The notes under the pieces were generated by a model, which saw only the letters and a program-made list of their open reading frames with translations, searched no databases and was not told the DNA's origin. The position numbers and the translations under genes are program-made. This document shows, in pieces, positions 1-11,280 of a stretch of 64,000 nt of DNA (positions are counted from its first letter, which is position 1; each line of letters begins with the position of its first letter). Source of the stretch: Dolomedes plantarius. Taxonomy: Eukaryota > Arthropoda > Arachnida > Araneae > Dolomedidae. Location of the stretch: contig OU015490.1 of NCBI GenBank assembly GCA_907164885.2, positions 92,167,299-92,231,298 of the forward strand, read 5' to 3'.

Positions 1-497
1 AATTAATTCCCTCTACTATCAGCAGAATATTTTAGAACCAATTTTTTAAGAAGAAATTCCAGCCTTATTTGGAAAGGACATTGATAAAGTTGAGCTTCAT
101 ATGGACAAAACTTATAGTCACACGTCTCAATCAACTGCCGCTAATTTAGCAAAGAAAGAATCAGAAACAGAAATAAAATGTATCCCATTTAACGAAATAC
201 ATGTAAAATTACCTGACTCTTCTCCAATAGACTTTTGCGATTTCGGTTTTTTAATATGAGCCTTAGGAAAACGGCATCTAAGAACACTGAATGGACTTTG
301 GAAAACGGTCCAACAGTAATGACGTAAAACTGACATGACAATACTAAGCAAAAATTTACTTTCCTGGAAAATTCGAGCTAGAGCTATTGTCAAAAACCAT
401 GGATATCAGATAAAAGCAAATCGCAGCAAAATATACGGCATTTATACATAAAACTTAACTATCAAAATCATTTCCATAAAGTGCGAACGACCTTCTG
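1..497 (+). pseudogene. 3' half of a DD41D Tc1/mariner transposase with right terminal repeat
   Basis: Seen: reading + strand from base 2 gives a transposase C-terminal half with motifs MDKTYSHTS and LPDSSPIDFCDFG, then LGKRHLRTLNGLW. The second catalytic Asp (codon at 104) and the Asp of PIDF are separated by 41 residues in one unbroken frame. Stops interrupt the frame near 46 and 257. The 3' end reads as an inverted repeat ending CGACCTTCTG at 497, followed by TA, the target dinucleotide of this superfamily. Protein and terminal repeat both match the element at 48844-50096. Known: ITm transposases move by cut and paste into TA; a DD41D spacing defines rosa-like families. The 5' half lies outside the window. 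Inactive by its stops. Confidence 0.85.
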
Positions 498-550
498 TAT
501 ATATGTATGTATATATACATACATATATGTATGTATATATATGTATATAT

Positions 551-647
<97 letters not shown>

Positions 648-648
648 A
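498..648. repeat. Compound microsatellite (TATG)n-(TA)n-(GT)n
   Basis: Interrupted TATG/TACA units from 498 pass into pure (TA)n at about 565-600 and (GT)n at 601-642. It starts directly at the TA target duplication of the preceding transposon. Open frames across it encode only Ile-Tyr or Thr-His runs and are artefacts. Confidence 0.97.
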
Positions 649-2992
649 TAAATTTTTGTATGAAAACTTCTTGAATTTTCAAAGTTTAAAAATTTTTAAT
701 CATATTGGAATAGAATAACTTTCTTTGAAAGTTCGCCAAAATTTAAAAAGAACAAAATCTTGAGTGGGAAATATTTTTTTTTCCAGGTCGGAACAGTTTT
801 TTAATGGGAGCCAATGGTCGGATATAATATCCGGTCGGATATAATATCCGGAATGATCAAAATATATAAATACAGTGAATATTCAGGAGAAAAATCAAAT
901 CCATCCTAAAATAACGGTTTCGTATGGTTAAATAAGAAAAAAAATTCACGAAAACGAATTCGATTGGAACTTTTAGTTTTGGTTCTCATCTATTTTAAGC
1001 ACAACTCACGACTGAACCGAACAGCTCAATGTTCAAAGGAAAACACGGCTTTAATTAGATTAAGAGTTAAGAAAATTGTTAGATAATCACTGATTTGATT
1101 AAATTGATGATTGAATTGCCCAATGAATATTAAAAGTTATCGCCCTTCGATTTTCAATCTTACTTGTTTTATTTCGGGTGGCAGTCTATAGTATTTAAAT
1201 TGATACAAATTATTGTGATTTCAAGCACATAAAATCTGAATGTGTATTTCTATTGTAAGTAACCACTGAGAGCGACTGCTTGATATTTTTTTGTAAATAA
1301 ATATCAACGTGTTCAGAATAATTGGATTCTTTCTGTTAGAATTAGAATTAGAATTGTTTTGTTAGAAGTTTAGTTACCGTACTGCGTATGGTATTATTTT
1401 CCCACATATGCAACAAAAATTGAAAGATTGCCATGTTGAAAAAAATGAAAAAAAAGTGAAATTCAATTAAAAAGTGTTACAAATCTGTAGCGATCTCAAA
1501 TCTGCAGCCGAATACCGCTGCAGACGACATTTAAAAATATTTGTATTTCACGTTTTGAACAAGTTGCCTGGCAACTATGATGACCCGGTTCGAGAGTAGG
1601 AGAAAAAAAATTCTCCTGTATTCGTGGTTAAGTTTTTTGTTTGGAAATTTTTGGTATTCTTTAAATTGTACAAGTCGTATTTTCGATGTTAAATTTATGT
1701 AATAAATATTTTATTTTTTATACTTAAACTATGGTAATGTGCTTTGATCTTGTGGTATATAAGAATACTCCATGAATTCACTGCTAGTCAGTGTCGACCC
1801 CAAACTAGCGATTCCAACAAGTCGACTTTAAAAAATTTCCGTCATTTTCACGGTTCTGGGCCGTTAATTCAGAAGGAAATATACCAAAATTTTTTAATAA
1901 CCTTTAAAGATACTAGTGGCGTAACAAGAACTGATATCTACAAGATAGTTGAACAAAAAACAACTCTATGTTCTCCCATTTACACACTCAAACATTCTTC
2001 TGACGCACACAGAATTTCTTTCTTCTTATATTCCGTGCCTGTAAAAATTCACTGCAAACTATCATATTTTAGTGTTAGTCAATAGTTATGAGTTCCTCTT
2101 TGTTGTAATATGCGTGTCACATTTCGGATTTTCAAAATTTTAGAATTTTCAAAAAGCGTAACTCGTCTTTTTTCAAAGAGACTAAATCCGTCTTTATGAA
2201 AAGAACGACGAGCCAAGAACTTCCATCTACGTTTACTTTATCGCCTGGATCCCTGCTTGAAAACCATATTGAAAAGTTTTCCAAGCTTTGCTTTCAACAT
2301 GACATTATCCCTTCTCTCCGCTTTCTTCCGGTCGAATATTTTAATAAAGAATTTTCACATAAAAGCCCCATCAAAACCTTCCGAGGATTCATCAAAACCG
2401 TTTTTCTCCGATCTTCCGTCGGAAGGCATTTTAGTATGTGTTCATTTTCTCTTCTCCACCATTAATATCAGCCATGATAGCTGGGCCAACCCAAACGGAG
2501 GCGTGTCCTCCCAAGGCCTTCCCACTGTATAGATTTGGTTGTCATAGCGACGACTTATTCTTTGGGAGAGGATGAGGATTATCTAACCCTTCGTGTATAG
2601 GTATACACAGTTCGTACGAGGAGGCTTCAGAGCCAGTTCTTTCTGTTAAAACTTAGTACTGAGTTGAGTGATAGGTTTGCTGATGGTGATTCACTGAGTA
2701 ATCTACTCTAAACCAATTACTGTGAAATGAATTAAAATACAATAACTGTTCCATCAGTTACAATAAATGTTCATTTTGTTGCGTTGTTCAGTTGCGTATA
2801 TTCTGTTTAAACCTACTTATTGTAAGCGTGAAAATATATCAATACTTTATTAGAAATATCGTCGGTTTTAAAATTTACCTGTAAATACGAGTACCTTTGC
2901 TGAATGAACCCGCTTAAAAAAGTGGGAATCTTGGAACCTTTATTGTGATTATTAAAAAAATCGACATTTTTAATGTCTATTAAGGATATCAG

Positions 2993-3024
<32 letters not shown>

Positions 3025-3299
3025 CAAAGTCCTAAAACACAGTATCCTTAGTAAATTTGCTTCTGTGTTATCATTAACTCCATGGTTGCAATGTTTGTGA
3101 CGTCAGTCTTCTAGCGGTCTTCTTAACTTAACTTCCACTTTGTCTGGCGCCGGGTTTGGTGTTCTATGATAAAGCAACTGATTATTCCTTCTTCTGTTTC
3201 ATATGGATTGTACGGTGTCTAAGTATGTTTATTGCTCAGATCATACTTATTAGAAACAATCCATTGGTTTTTAGACAGTATCGGCACCGCTGAAGACAA
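649..3299. other. No recognised gene; AT-rich DNA with small repeats
   Basis: I recognise no gene. Seen: a 17-bp tandem pair (GGTCGGATATAATATCC) at 816-849; a (TACA)n run at 2993-3023; and an open frame of 113 codons at 1744-2085 with no motif I know. The stretch 2480-2800 (mixed composition, AATAAA-type signal near 2760) and the stretch 1150-1330 look a little like decayed LTRs, but no matching partner or target duplication is visible. Confidence 0.5.
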
Positions 3300-3393
3300 G
3301 ATGCTGTCAAAAACCTATTTTTCACTTATCTTTTCATGTTTTTAGTTCCTGGCTCTTGTGGTTCTGAGCATGGTTTTTCACTTTCAACTGTGT

Positions 3394-3394
<1 letters not shown>
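3300..3394 (+). repeat. Interspersed repeat, copy 1 (partner at 20742-20846)
   Basis: Both copies start ATGCTGTCAAAAACCTATT and end TTTCAACT(G/T)TGTCTTATATA immediately before a (TA)n tract. They are diverged but collinear. No coding content; family unknown. Confidence 0.75.

Positions 3395-3480
<86 letters not shown>
3395..3480. repeat. (TA)n microsatellite
   Basis: Uninterrupted TA dinucleotides between the interspersed repeat and the Helitron end. Confidence 0.98.
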
Positions 3481-3481
<1 letters not shown>

Positions 3482-3482
<1 letters not shown>

Positions 3483-4359
3483 TAGCTGTTTACCCGGCGT
3501 TGCCCAGGTATTTATTAATCTTAATTTTTTACTACACAGAATAAGGAATGAATTCTACCTATAGTGTAAAATCTAAGTAATTTTATTTAAGGGTATTTAA
3601 AATTACATGTACAATATACAAATGTTAAAATAAAATTGCAAATTTATTCTATTATTTAACTCAAAACTTAATTATAAACAACACTTTTAGTTTCCTAAAT
3701 TCATATCAGTGACTCCGAAAACAATGGATTCGACACTACTCTCGGACATTTTGGACATTTCATTTTCCCCCCTTCCCCCCTCCTCCCCAAATGCTGATGG
3801 GGGGGGCTGAACTTGCACTTAAACGGCATCAGTTGTGTCACTATTCGTCTCAGTGACCCCGAAGACAATGGATTCGACACTACTCTCGGTCATTTTGGAC
3901 ATTTTATCTTATCCCTCCACCTACCCCCTTATCGTTGATGTGGGGGGGGGGGTGCTGAACTCTCACTTAAAGGCATTGGAATTGCCACTGTTCCTCTCAG
4001 TGACCCCGAAAACTTATGGATTCGACACTACTCTCTGTCATTTTGGAGATTTTATATTCCCCCCTTCTTCTCCCCTCACCCCCTATGGTAATGGGGGCTG
4101 ACATTGCACTTAAATGACATCGGGAGTGTCACTATTAATCTCAGCAACCCGGAAAACTATGGATTCGACAGTGATACCAATCGTTTTCGATTATTTTTAC
4201 AAATGCTCTCTGCCCCCCTAGGGTTGCTAGGGGTGTCTTATTGTGAATCTAAACCATTCTCGAATCAACTTAATCACACACACAAAATTTCATAAAAATC
4301 AGTCCAGCCGTTTAGGAGGAGTTCAGTGACATACACACGGACATAAGAAATATATATAT

Positions 4360-4364
<5 letters not shown>
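3482..4364 (-). mobile_element. Non-autonomous Helitron
   Basis: Read on the minus strand, the element ends with the hairpin CCTGGGCAACGCCGGG, a short spacer (TAAACAG) and CTAG, followed by T. That is the classic Helitron 3' end (hairpin then CTRR, target A^T). Its 5' side begins near 4364 with a TTTATATATATA run. There is no Rep/helicase coding sequence. Most of the body is a tandem array (3707-4170). The 5' TC has decayed to CC, so the left limit is approximate. Confidence 0.8.
3707..4170 (-). repeat. Tandem repeat of ~145 bp inside the Helitron
   Basis: Units start at 3707, 3851, 3998 and 4142 (spacing 144, 147, 144), each opening CAGTGACYCCGAARAC and containing GGATTCGACACTACTCTC. Each unit also carries C-rich and G-rich runs, for example GGGGGGGG near 3942. 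Internal satellite-like arrays are common in Helitrons. Confidence 0.9.

Positions 4365-4365
<1 letters not shown>

Positions 4366-4425
<60 letters not shown>
4366..4425. repeat. (TA)n microsatellite
   Basis: Pure TA run lying between the Helitron 5' end and the left end of the Tigger element at 4433. Confidence 0.97.
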
Positions 4426-4427
<2 letters not shown>

Positions 4428-4432
4428 AAATA

Positions 4433-5989
4433 CAGTTGGCTCTCTGTTTAACGACTTTCAAGGGACCATGAAAAATCGTCCTTAAGGAGAGATCGCCCTT
4501 AAACAGAATTTGTGAAAAAATAACATTCCTCTTCACTCTTTACAGGCTTAGGACTGTCAATATATTTCTTAATATACTGGCGTGTTTAAAAATGTTATAT
4601 TTATTATCATTATTATTTTATTCACAAAAAGTTATTTTAAATTACATTGAAAAAGAGTACAAACAATACAATAAATAAGGTTTTAAAAATGTCAAAACGT
4701 GTTGATTGCTTCATTTTTCGCCTTGTTTTCGTTATTGTCTTTTCCAGATTGCTTAAAATGTTAAATGTGTCATCTTTCATATGCGATGTAATATAGCGTT
4801 GGAATATCTAGAGCAGAAGTTTCATTTGTGTAAGACGGTGGCAGCGTCTCGTTTTCCGTGATTTCAACTTCACCTACGTCTAACACTGTGTTTTCGTTTA
4901 CTATACCTTCATAAATTTGTTCTACATTTCTGTAATCTGTTGTTAAAACATATTCATCACAATTGTAGAAATCTTGAATTGAAACATCCTCATCTTCAAC
5001 AAGACTTCTCCATTCTTCAGGGGTAATGTCGTCTTCGTTGATTTCTGCATCCGTACTTTGCAGTTCCACTACAAGTTTTTTGTGAATTCCAGCAACGCGA
5101 AAGCAGTTTTTTATTGTGGATGAAGAAACGTCTTTTCATGCTGATGTTATCATGTGCATTGCTTCCAAGGTCGTAAAATTTCTAATTTTCGTACTGTCAG
5201 CCGAATTGTTTATTAATGGATGCTTTTGATTCATGAAACCATTGCAGGATTGCCTTATCAAACTCTTCTGATCGGCCACATTGAATTTTCTGCCGTTTGG
5301 ATTAGGATCCCAAACCAAATTTTTGTGCTGCTTCAAGAATTTTCTCTTTGCTTGCTAAAATGCCTTTGAGAGTAGACTCGGGTAGCTGAAATTGTCTTGC
5401 GATTGGACTAATGTTATTCCAACACTTTCTTCCCAGTCTTCAATAATTTTCAACTTTTCGTGTAGCGTAAGATGCTTTCCCTTTGATGCCATTTTGCTTT
5501 GCTCACCTCGTATTCGTACTGGAATGAGCTCCTACACACACAGCCATGAATTCTCTAAACACGAACAACTGCTTCCCGGAAGGAGTGAAAGAGGGGTGCT
5601 ATTGGACAGTTCGTAAGTCACATGACAACAGATGGTAGGGACAATAGAGTGATTCAGCTCCCGCACGAAGAGCTCCATGAAAGAATATTCGACCTTCCGA
5701 GAAACAGTAATCCCCCCCCCGTTCTTCCCACTGCAACAAGTCTATGATTGTAACATTGCAAACATCAAGGAAATTTCGGGTCTATTATTGAAACCAAACT
5801 TGTTTTCTCCTTCACAGAAAGTTCCCTTCCTGCAGATAAAATGTTGAAGAAGAAATTTATCATGTAAAAAAAAATTCATCGTTAAACAGAAACAACATCG
5901 TCTTTATATAGAATTTTTTTACGTCAAAGGGCCGGGACCGGGAAATATCGTCGTTAATTAGAGATCGTCGTTAAGTAGAGAGCCAACTG
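4433..5989 (-). mobile_element. Tigger/pogo DNA transposon, internally deleted
   Basis: Terminal inverted repeats begin CAGTTGGCTCTCT and continue TTAACGAC at both ends (left at 4433, right reverse-complemented from 5989). Both ends are flanked by TA (4431-4432 and 5990-5991), the pogo-family target duplication. The 1557-bp body encodes transposase remnants on the minus strand. Complete ends but no catalytic core imply it could move only with a transposase from elsewhere. Confidence 0.92.
4770..5492 (-). pseudogene. Tigger transposase remnant: DNA-binding N-terminus joined to C-terminal tail
   Basis: Seen: from an ATG at 5492 the minus strand encodes MASKGKHLTLHEKLKIIEDW, the first helix-turn-helix of a CENP-B/pogo DNA-binding region. 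After a frameshift come LPESTLKGILASKEKILEAA and then FDKAILQWFHESKA, the second HTH. The text then passes to LEAMHMITSA and SSSTIKNCFRVAGI, which in this family lie after the DDE domain. An acidic tail (ITPEEW, VEDEDVSIQDF) ends near 4770. Inference: the whole DDE catalytic domain is missing by internal deletion near 5170-5210. Several frameshifts and stops make it a pseudogene. Confidence 0.82.
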
Positions 5990-5991
5990 TA

Positions 5992-6037
5992 TAAATAAAT
6001 AAATAAATAAATAAATATATATATATATATATATATT
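5992..6037. repeat. (AAAT)n-(TA)n microsatellite
   Basis: AAAT units then TA units immediately after the Tigger right-hand TA. The 330 bp that follow (6038-6367) hold nothing I recognise. Confidence 0.9.
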
Positions 6038-6371
6038 GTTTATGTAATAATCATCACTCTGACCTTGCAAGGAATAGAATTCACAAAATGTGATTGCCTC
6101 GCGTCCCTTGGGATGTTCTGGTGGTCAAGACAAAGTCCATTTGCAAAAGATCTGAGTCCTGTACCCTCCGGGAGATAAAAGAAGTATTCAACAGATATTG
6201 ATGGTGATAAACAACATCTGTAAATAAATCAATATTTTTGGCTAACACCTTGTGCTGTTGGTGGAAAATGGGAGGTGGAGTAGAATGTGAGAAATTGCAA
6301 TCGCAAAATGAGATTTTCTTCCGATATACCTGGGGGTAGTCTAAAGGTCTGGATGCTATTCTCTATGTTAA

Positions 6372-6976
6372 GGCTGATGTGTACTAACCCCGTTGGATCC
6401 GTTCACCTCAATGTTAACCTATGGAAATAAAGTGTCCAAGGACTGCCGACTTAGATTGCAAGATTTTTTTCTTAAATGTACTCCGTAATAGAGAAAGAAA
6501 TGTTACACCTTGAGGCATTTTTCTTTTTAAATGTAAATAGTATTTAAAAATTTTATTTATTCGGGGAAAGGAATCTGGTAGAGTGTGATTTAAACGCGCC
6601 TAAATTCCTATTGTGGGCGAAATGTATAAAGTGAATCATGTTGCAAGGTGCAGAAAAGTTCAAGCTATCTGAAAATATCATTTTTTTTATTAATTAGCAG
6701 TATTTATGCAGCTGTAAATAGTTGACACAGTTCAGTTTGGAGCGCTACGTTCAACTTTTTTCTACACGAGAGTTAATTCGACTTAGACTTACGGCTTAAA
6801 GCCGATTCCGAACGGCTACAAATATCCATGCCAACAGTGGGACTCGAACCCACAGGATCTGAACCGAATGCCAGCGCCCTAGCCATTCGGTCATCGCCTG
6901 GAAAAACAGTAGACACATTTTCTCCATAGGTTAACACTGAGGTACGCGAATCCAATAGGGTTAGTACACAGCATCC
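6372..6976. mobile_element. TTAA-target element, family X, ~605 bp
   Basis: Both ends lie against TTAA (6368-6371 and 6977-6980). Long inverted repeats read GCTGATGTGTACTAACCC at left and GCTGTGTACTAACCCTATTG reverse-complemented at right, and both continue through CTCAATGTTAACCTATGG with mismatches. TTAA duplications are typical of piggyBac-like (also Kolobok) elements. Further copies lie at 18962, 25142 (reverse), 42178-42593 and 63016 (reverse). No transposase. A tRNA-headed SINE is inside. Confidence 0.75.
6767..6905 (-). mobile_element. tRNA-derived SINE inside family X
   Basis: On the minus strand, CCGAATGGCTAGGGCGCTGG resembles a tRNA D-arm/A box. GTGGGTTCGAGTCCCAC forms a perfect 5-bp T-arm with an intact pol III B box. 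Acceptor-stem pairing is not convincing, and a non-tRNA body with an inverted repeat (AGCCGTTCGGAATCGGCTTTAAG) follows, so this is a SINE head and not a tRNA gene. Limits approximate. Confidence 0.78.
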
Positions 6977-6980
6977 TTAA

Positions 6981-7637
6981 AGGCACGATGATCGGTACAA
7001 ATCTCGGCAGATGCCCATAAAAACCTCTTATAAGGAACATAAACTAGCTCTCGAATAAAAGAAGCTATTAAAACTGACTGTAATAGGCTGTTCATTCCAA
7101 TAAAACCAAAACCTAAATAATCTACCATCATAAGCATAAACTAATCCTTTTATGCTTTCTTAAAGTGCCTAAAATTATGTTGTAACGGTCAGGACTGTGT
7201 CTAACATAATAAGCCACATTTTACTCTCTTATCTTTCAACGAATCGGCAAGCTTCAAAACCCAATTTCGACACTCCGTGAAACCATGTCGTTATCTATCT
7301 ACCTATACGGTACTTACAATATAATATGATATTTTGAATTTAACATGACGATGACCAATAAAACCCTTTTCAGGAAAGTGTTAAAGATATTTTAACAGCA
7401 ATTCTCTACAACTGCGAAGTTGTAACCGGTTCAGAAGTGAACGATCGATATATTGTCCGCAAAAGTATTTTGAAGGTGAGCGAACACGTTAATTGAGCAA
7501 GAAATTTAAATTTTCCTCTCCAATTTCAAATGCTGAAAGCTTATATTTATTGTGCAAATGTTGAAATTTTAGTTTGCAATCGAGTTTATGAGAGTTAATG
7601 TGGATAATTTTAGTGTATTTATGATATTATATATATA
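6981..7637. other. No gene seen
   Basis: AT-rich sequence without an open frame, repeat partner or inverted repeat that I could find. Confidence 0.5.
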
Positions 7638-7639
7638 TA

Positions 7640-9071
7640 CAGTGGACGCTCGTTAATTTGAACTCAAAGTTTCTCAGAAAAAAGTTCGAACTATCCGATG
7701 TTAAGAGAAAATATATAACTTTAAATATGTATCACTGAAGAAGAAAATCTCCTAGTATGTATAACCCCAGAAAATATATTATACTATGTTATCTAAAGTT
7801 AAACATATTAAAAAACAATACAGACTTACCTTAATCATAAAATGAAGCAGAAGATATGCAGTATAAAGTAAACTTTTATTAAAAATATGAATTACACTTT
7901 GGGGAAAAACTTTAAAATGGATGTTTGGTTCTGTTTATGATGCCTACATTGTTCAGCCAGCTTCTCGATTTGAAGTAAACATTTCAATTCATTTTCAGAG
8001 GATGGTTCCATCTGAATAAATGCTTTCAGAGTTTTAATAGATTCCATTATGGCTTTGTCCATTATGGCCGCATTAAAAATATCTTTCGGCAGGTAAGTAG
8101 AGAAAAGCCCTGGCAGTTTCCTACCGAAATTAGTACATACGTCTTCGTTTAGATCAGAGCTTTGACCACATACAGTTTGATAAGAAATATTGTGCCTTGA
8201 CTTAAATCGAGAAAGCCACTCATCGCTGCATTTAAAATCTTCAATACCCATTCGACTTGTCAATTCATCAGCCTTCGTCAGCACTAGGGGTCCATTTATC
8301 GGAAAATTTCGAGATCTAACATCCTGGAACCATAGCAGTAGAGCTTTTTCTAGAACTTCTTGGGACGCATTTCCCATGCGTTTCCTTCCTCTAGCAAATT
8401 TTGATTTTTCCCATGAATCTAAAATTGACTCCTTGTTTTTCAAATTAGTTGACAAGGCATTTTTTTTAATTCCATAGTCAGCTGCTAACTTTGTTTTACA
8501 TTCGCCATTCTCTACTTTCTTTAAAATTTCTACCTTTGTCTCCAAAGTTAGGGTTTTGTACTTTCCACGTGTAGACATCCTGAATTTTTACACGTTCACA
8601 CCACACAATGAGGAAGAAAAACTAGACCACATTAACTTGTCTGCACCGCAGTTATTACTGACGCAGCTCCCTAGAATCTGTAGTAAAGACTAGTTTTTCT
8701 GAAATTCCAAGAAAATCGATCCAAATAAAGGAAAATTGCTTTTTCCGTTTAGCACTAATAAGAAGGACAATAGCTACTAACGTTTAGCGGACATGCAATA
8801 GTCTAGGAATGCAGGAATGTGCCTCTTTACACAGAAAAGAAATTTTGACACACGAAATAATTAATACAGTGTGTATTTTCTCCATTAAACGAGAAAAATG
8901 AATTTTTTTGTCAAATTTTTAGTTCGAATTAACCGAAGTGATAAAAATTTAGTTCGAATTAATGAGATATTTTTAACATTAACTCCAATACAAGTTTTTT
9001 GGGACCTTTGGATTAGTTCGAATTAACCGAAAGTTCGAATTAACCGAGTTCGATTTAACGAGCGTCCACTG
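7640..9071 (-). mobile_element. Tigger/pogo DNA transposon, internally deleted (1432 bp)
   Basis: The first 17 bases of the inverted repeats are identical at both ends: CAGTGGACGCTCGTTAA. TA flanks are at 7638-7639 and 9072-9073. Subterminal copies of AGTTCGAATTAACCGA near 8920-9050 look like transposase-binding repeats. The single open frame on the minus strand lacks the catalytic core. Microsatellites touch both ends. Confidence 0.95.
7892..8578 (-). CDS. DDE-less Tigger transposase derivative, 228 aa
   Basis: Intact frame beginning MSTRGKYKTLTLETKVEILK. Residues 1-55 form a CENP-B/pogo N-terminal HTH (KLAADYGIKKNALST). Residues ~65-130 form the second HTH (Tc5/CENP-B type: LWFQDVRSRNFPINGPLV, then DEWLSRFKSRHNI). 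In intact relatives the text near residue 170 would run from KDIFNA into the first catalytic Asp. Here it jumps straight to AIMDKAIMESIKTL and ends QNQTSILKFFPKV, the family's usual C-terminus. About half the usual length of a Tigger transposase (roughly 450-550 aa). Inference: it could still bind Tigger ends but cannot cut. An open frame with no stops is notable among the decayed elements here; expression is unknown. Confidence 0.8.
   Translation of the reverse strand: MSTRGKYKTLTLETKVEILKKVENGECKTKLAADYGIKKNALSTNLKNKESILDSWEKSKFARGRKRMGNASQEVLEKALLLWFQDVRSRNFPINGPLVLTKADELTSRMGIEDFKCSDEWLSRFKSRHNISYQTVCGQSSDLNEDVCTNFGRKLPGLFSTYLPKDIFNAAIMDKAIMESIKTLKAFIQMEPSSENELKCLLQIEKLAEQCRHHKQNQTSILKFFPKV

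Positions 9072-9160
<89 letters not shown>
9072..9160. repeat. (CA)n-(TA)n compound microsatellite
   Basis: (CA)n about 9077-9103, then (TA)n to 9158, starting at the TA target of the Tigger element. Confidence 0.97.
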
Positions 9161-9189
9161 TAAATATAAATAAATAAGAGAAAAATCAT

Positions 9190-9655
9190 AGGCTCAGTTT
9201 TCAAGAGGTGCCTTTAATTTTTTTGTTCCCAAGTTTCATAAATTCAGTTTTTAAGAGGTACTTTTAATTTTTTTTTTGTTCTCAAGTTTCTTAAGCTCAG
9301 TTTTTAAGGGGTGCCTTTAATTTTTTGTTCTCAAGTTTCATAAGCTCAGTTTTTAAGAGGTACCTTTAATTTTTTGTTCTCAAGTTTCGTAAGTTCAGTT
9401 TTTAAGAGGTACCTTTAATTTTTTTTGTTCTTAAGTTTCTTAAGCTCAGTTTTTAAGAGGTACCTTTAATTTTTTTTCTCAAGTTTCATAAGCTCAGTTT
9501 TTAAGAGGTACCTTTAATTATTTTGTTCCCAAGTTTCGTAAGCTCCGTTTTTAAGAGGTACTTTTAATTTTTTTGTTCTCAAGTTTCGTAGGCACAGTTT
9601 TTAAGAGCTGCCTTTAATTTTCCTGCTCTTAAGTTTCGTAGACTCAGTTTCCAAT
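9190..9655. repeat. Minisatellite, ~50-bp unit, ~9 copies
   Basis: Unit contains CTCAGTTTTTAAGAGGTACC, TTTAATTTTTTG and TTCTCAAGTTTC. Nine to ten copies follow one another, with the variation mostly in T-run length; the last copy near 9640 is degenerate. From 9660 to 10289 I see no gene or further repeat. Confidence 0.93.
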
Positions 9656-10289
9656 AAAGTTACCTTGAATTTACTTCCAAAATGAAGCCGAAGAGAGTGG
9701 TATGCTTCCTCTACAACCTATAAGGACAGAATTTATTCAGATTTCCTCAATCGTAAATCAACCTGGTTTACAATGGCAACCACCCCGTTGAAGGTGAAAA
9801 CCCCGTTTTCCTGAATCCCATTCATTCTTTGCAGTAGGGTCATTCAGGAGAGTTACGTTCCCTCCCCCCCCTTCAACAAGCGACTTTTGACCGAACAAAG
9901 CTTAAATCTGGGATCGTCCAAACAGAGATTATAGCCCCCACGTGCCATGCCTTCTCTTCAGGTGGAAGTTCGGGAATGAATATGCACGCAACTTACCACA
10001 TTCCATTAATTTTCCTCCTAATTTACATGTCGAGTATTTTATATGGGTATTTTAGAAGGTAAACTAGCCTTGTGTTAAATCTCCCCATATACATGTAGCA
10101 TAGTTTTACGAATGACACATATACCAGATTAATTAATTTACTGGAAAATGCTAGATTTCAAGTAAGGGCAGCTTATGTGGTTCATGTCATTACGTTTGTT
10201 TTCGACGTTATTTAAAACGCATTTGAAAATAAATTAAGCTAATACAGGAAGAATGCAATATTTCAATGTTATAAAATTGATCAACGACT

Positions 10290-11060
10290 ATGCTGTTCAT
10301 TCAATAGTAAGATTATTGGTCCAAAGATGTAACTGATTCAGTTCGTGCCCCACCATATAGTTCGCATTGTAAACAAAATGAGATAAATGGATTAATTAAC
10401 TGTGAGAGATTATCGTCGTTACAGAAGCACCCAATGTAAAAGAGTGATTTTCCATGAAGCTCTACCTGGTTCCCTCGTTCGGTTGATCAATAACTAGATA
10501 GTTCATTCAGTAGTAAGAATGTGGGACCGTTTATGTTGCAGCTTCGGTTCGTGCCCGGTTATGTAGTTCGTTTTTAAGGAGATAAATGGATTAATTAATT
10601 GTGAGAGATTATCGTCGTTACAAAAGCACCCAGTGTAAAAGAGTGATTTTCCATGAAGCTCTACCTGGTTCCCTCTTTCGGTTGATCAATAACTAGATAG
10701 TTCATTCAGTAGTAAGAATGTGGGACCGTTTATGTTGCAGCTTCGGTTCGTGCCCGGCTATGTAGTTCGTTTTTAAGGAGATACATGGATTAATTAATTG
10801 TGAGAGATTATCGTCGTTACAAAAGCACCCAGTGTAAAAGAGAGATTTTCCATGAAGCTCTACCTGGTTCTCTCTTTCGGTTGATCAATAACTAGATAGT
10901 TCATTCAGTAGTAAGAATGTGGGACCGTTTATGTTGTAGCTTCGGTTCGTGCCCCGCTATGTAGTTCGTTTTTAAGGAGAAAAATTGGTTTCATTCGAGG
11001 TGAGAGAATACGGTCGTTACAGACGCACCCAAAGTGTATTGAGGGATTTCCAACCATGCT
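10290..11060. repeat. 199-bp tandem repeat, ~3.8 copies
   Basis: The anchor AGATAAATGGATTAATTAA recurs at 10381, 10580 and 10779, with a degenerate fourth at 10978: exact 199-bp spacing each time. The middle copies are nearly identical (GTGAGAGATTATCGTCGTTA, CATGAAGCTCTACCTGG). The first and last are diverged, as in an array homogenised from its centre. Confidence 0.95.
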
Positions 11061-11280
11061 CTCCTAGACCTCTTTCTTTCTTCTGGACAGGACGTAAGGT
11101 TGTCCAAAGAACGTTGGTCGTGGACTTGGCACAGCAGTTCAATGGTAAGTTCAGTGGTACATCTACCGGAGATGACGGAAAGGTAGGTTTAATTTCTCCT
11201 CAGGCCGTAGCTCATTTTTAAATGGGACAAGAAAAAAAGGAGTGTAAAGAGATCACGGTCATTACTGAGGCTCCCTTAGT

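Noticed and set aside
1744..2085. 113-codon open frame as a host exon
   Set aside because: No recognisable domain or splice context, and a frame of this length is expected by chance in 64 kb of six-frame sequence.
2480..2800. Solo LTR of a retrotransposon
   Set aside because: There is a polyadenylation-like signal and mixed composition, but I found no TG...CA boundaries with a target duplication and no second copy.
6830..6905. Possible functional tRNA gene (minus strand)
   Set aside because: The B box and T-arm are good, but the acceptor stem does not pair and SINE body sequence follows. The same holds for 31026, 38120, 55576, 57670 and 59927.
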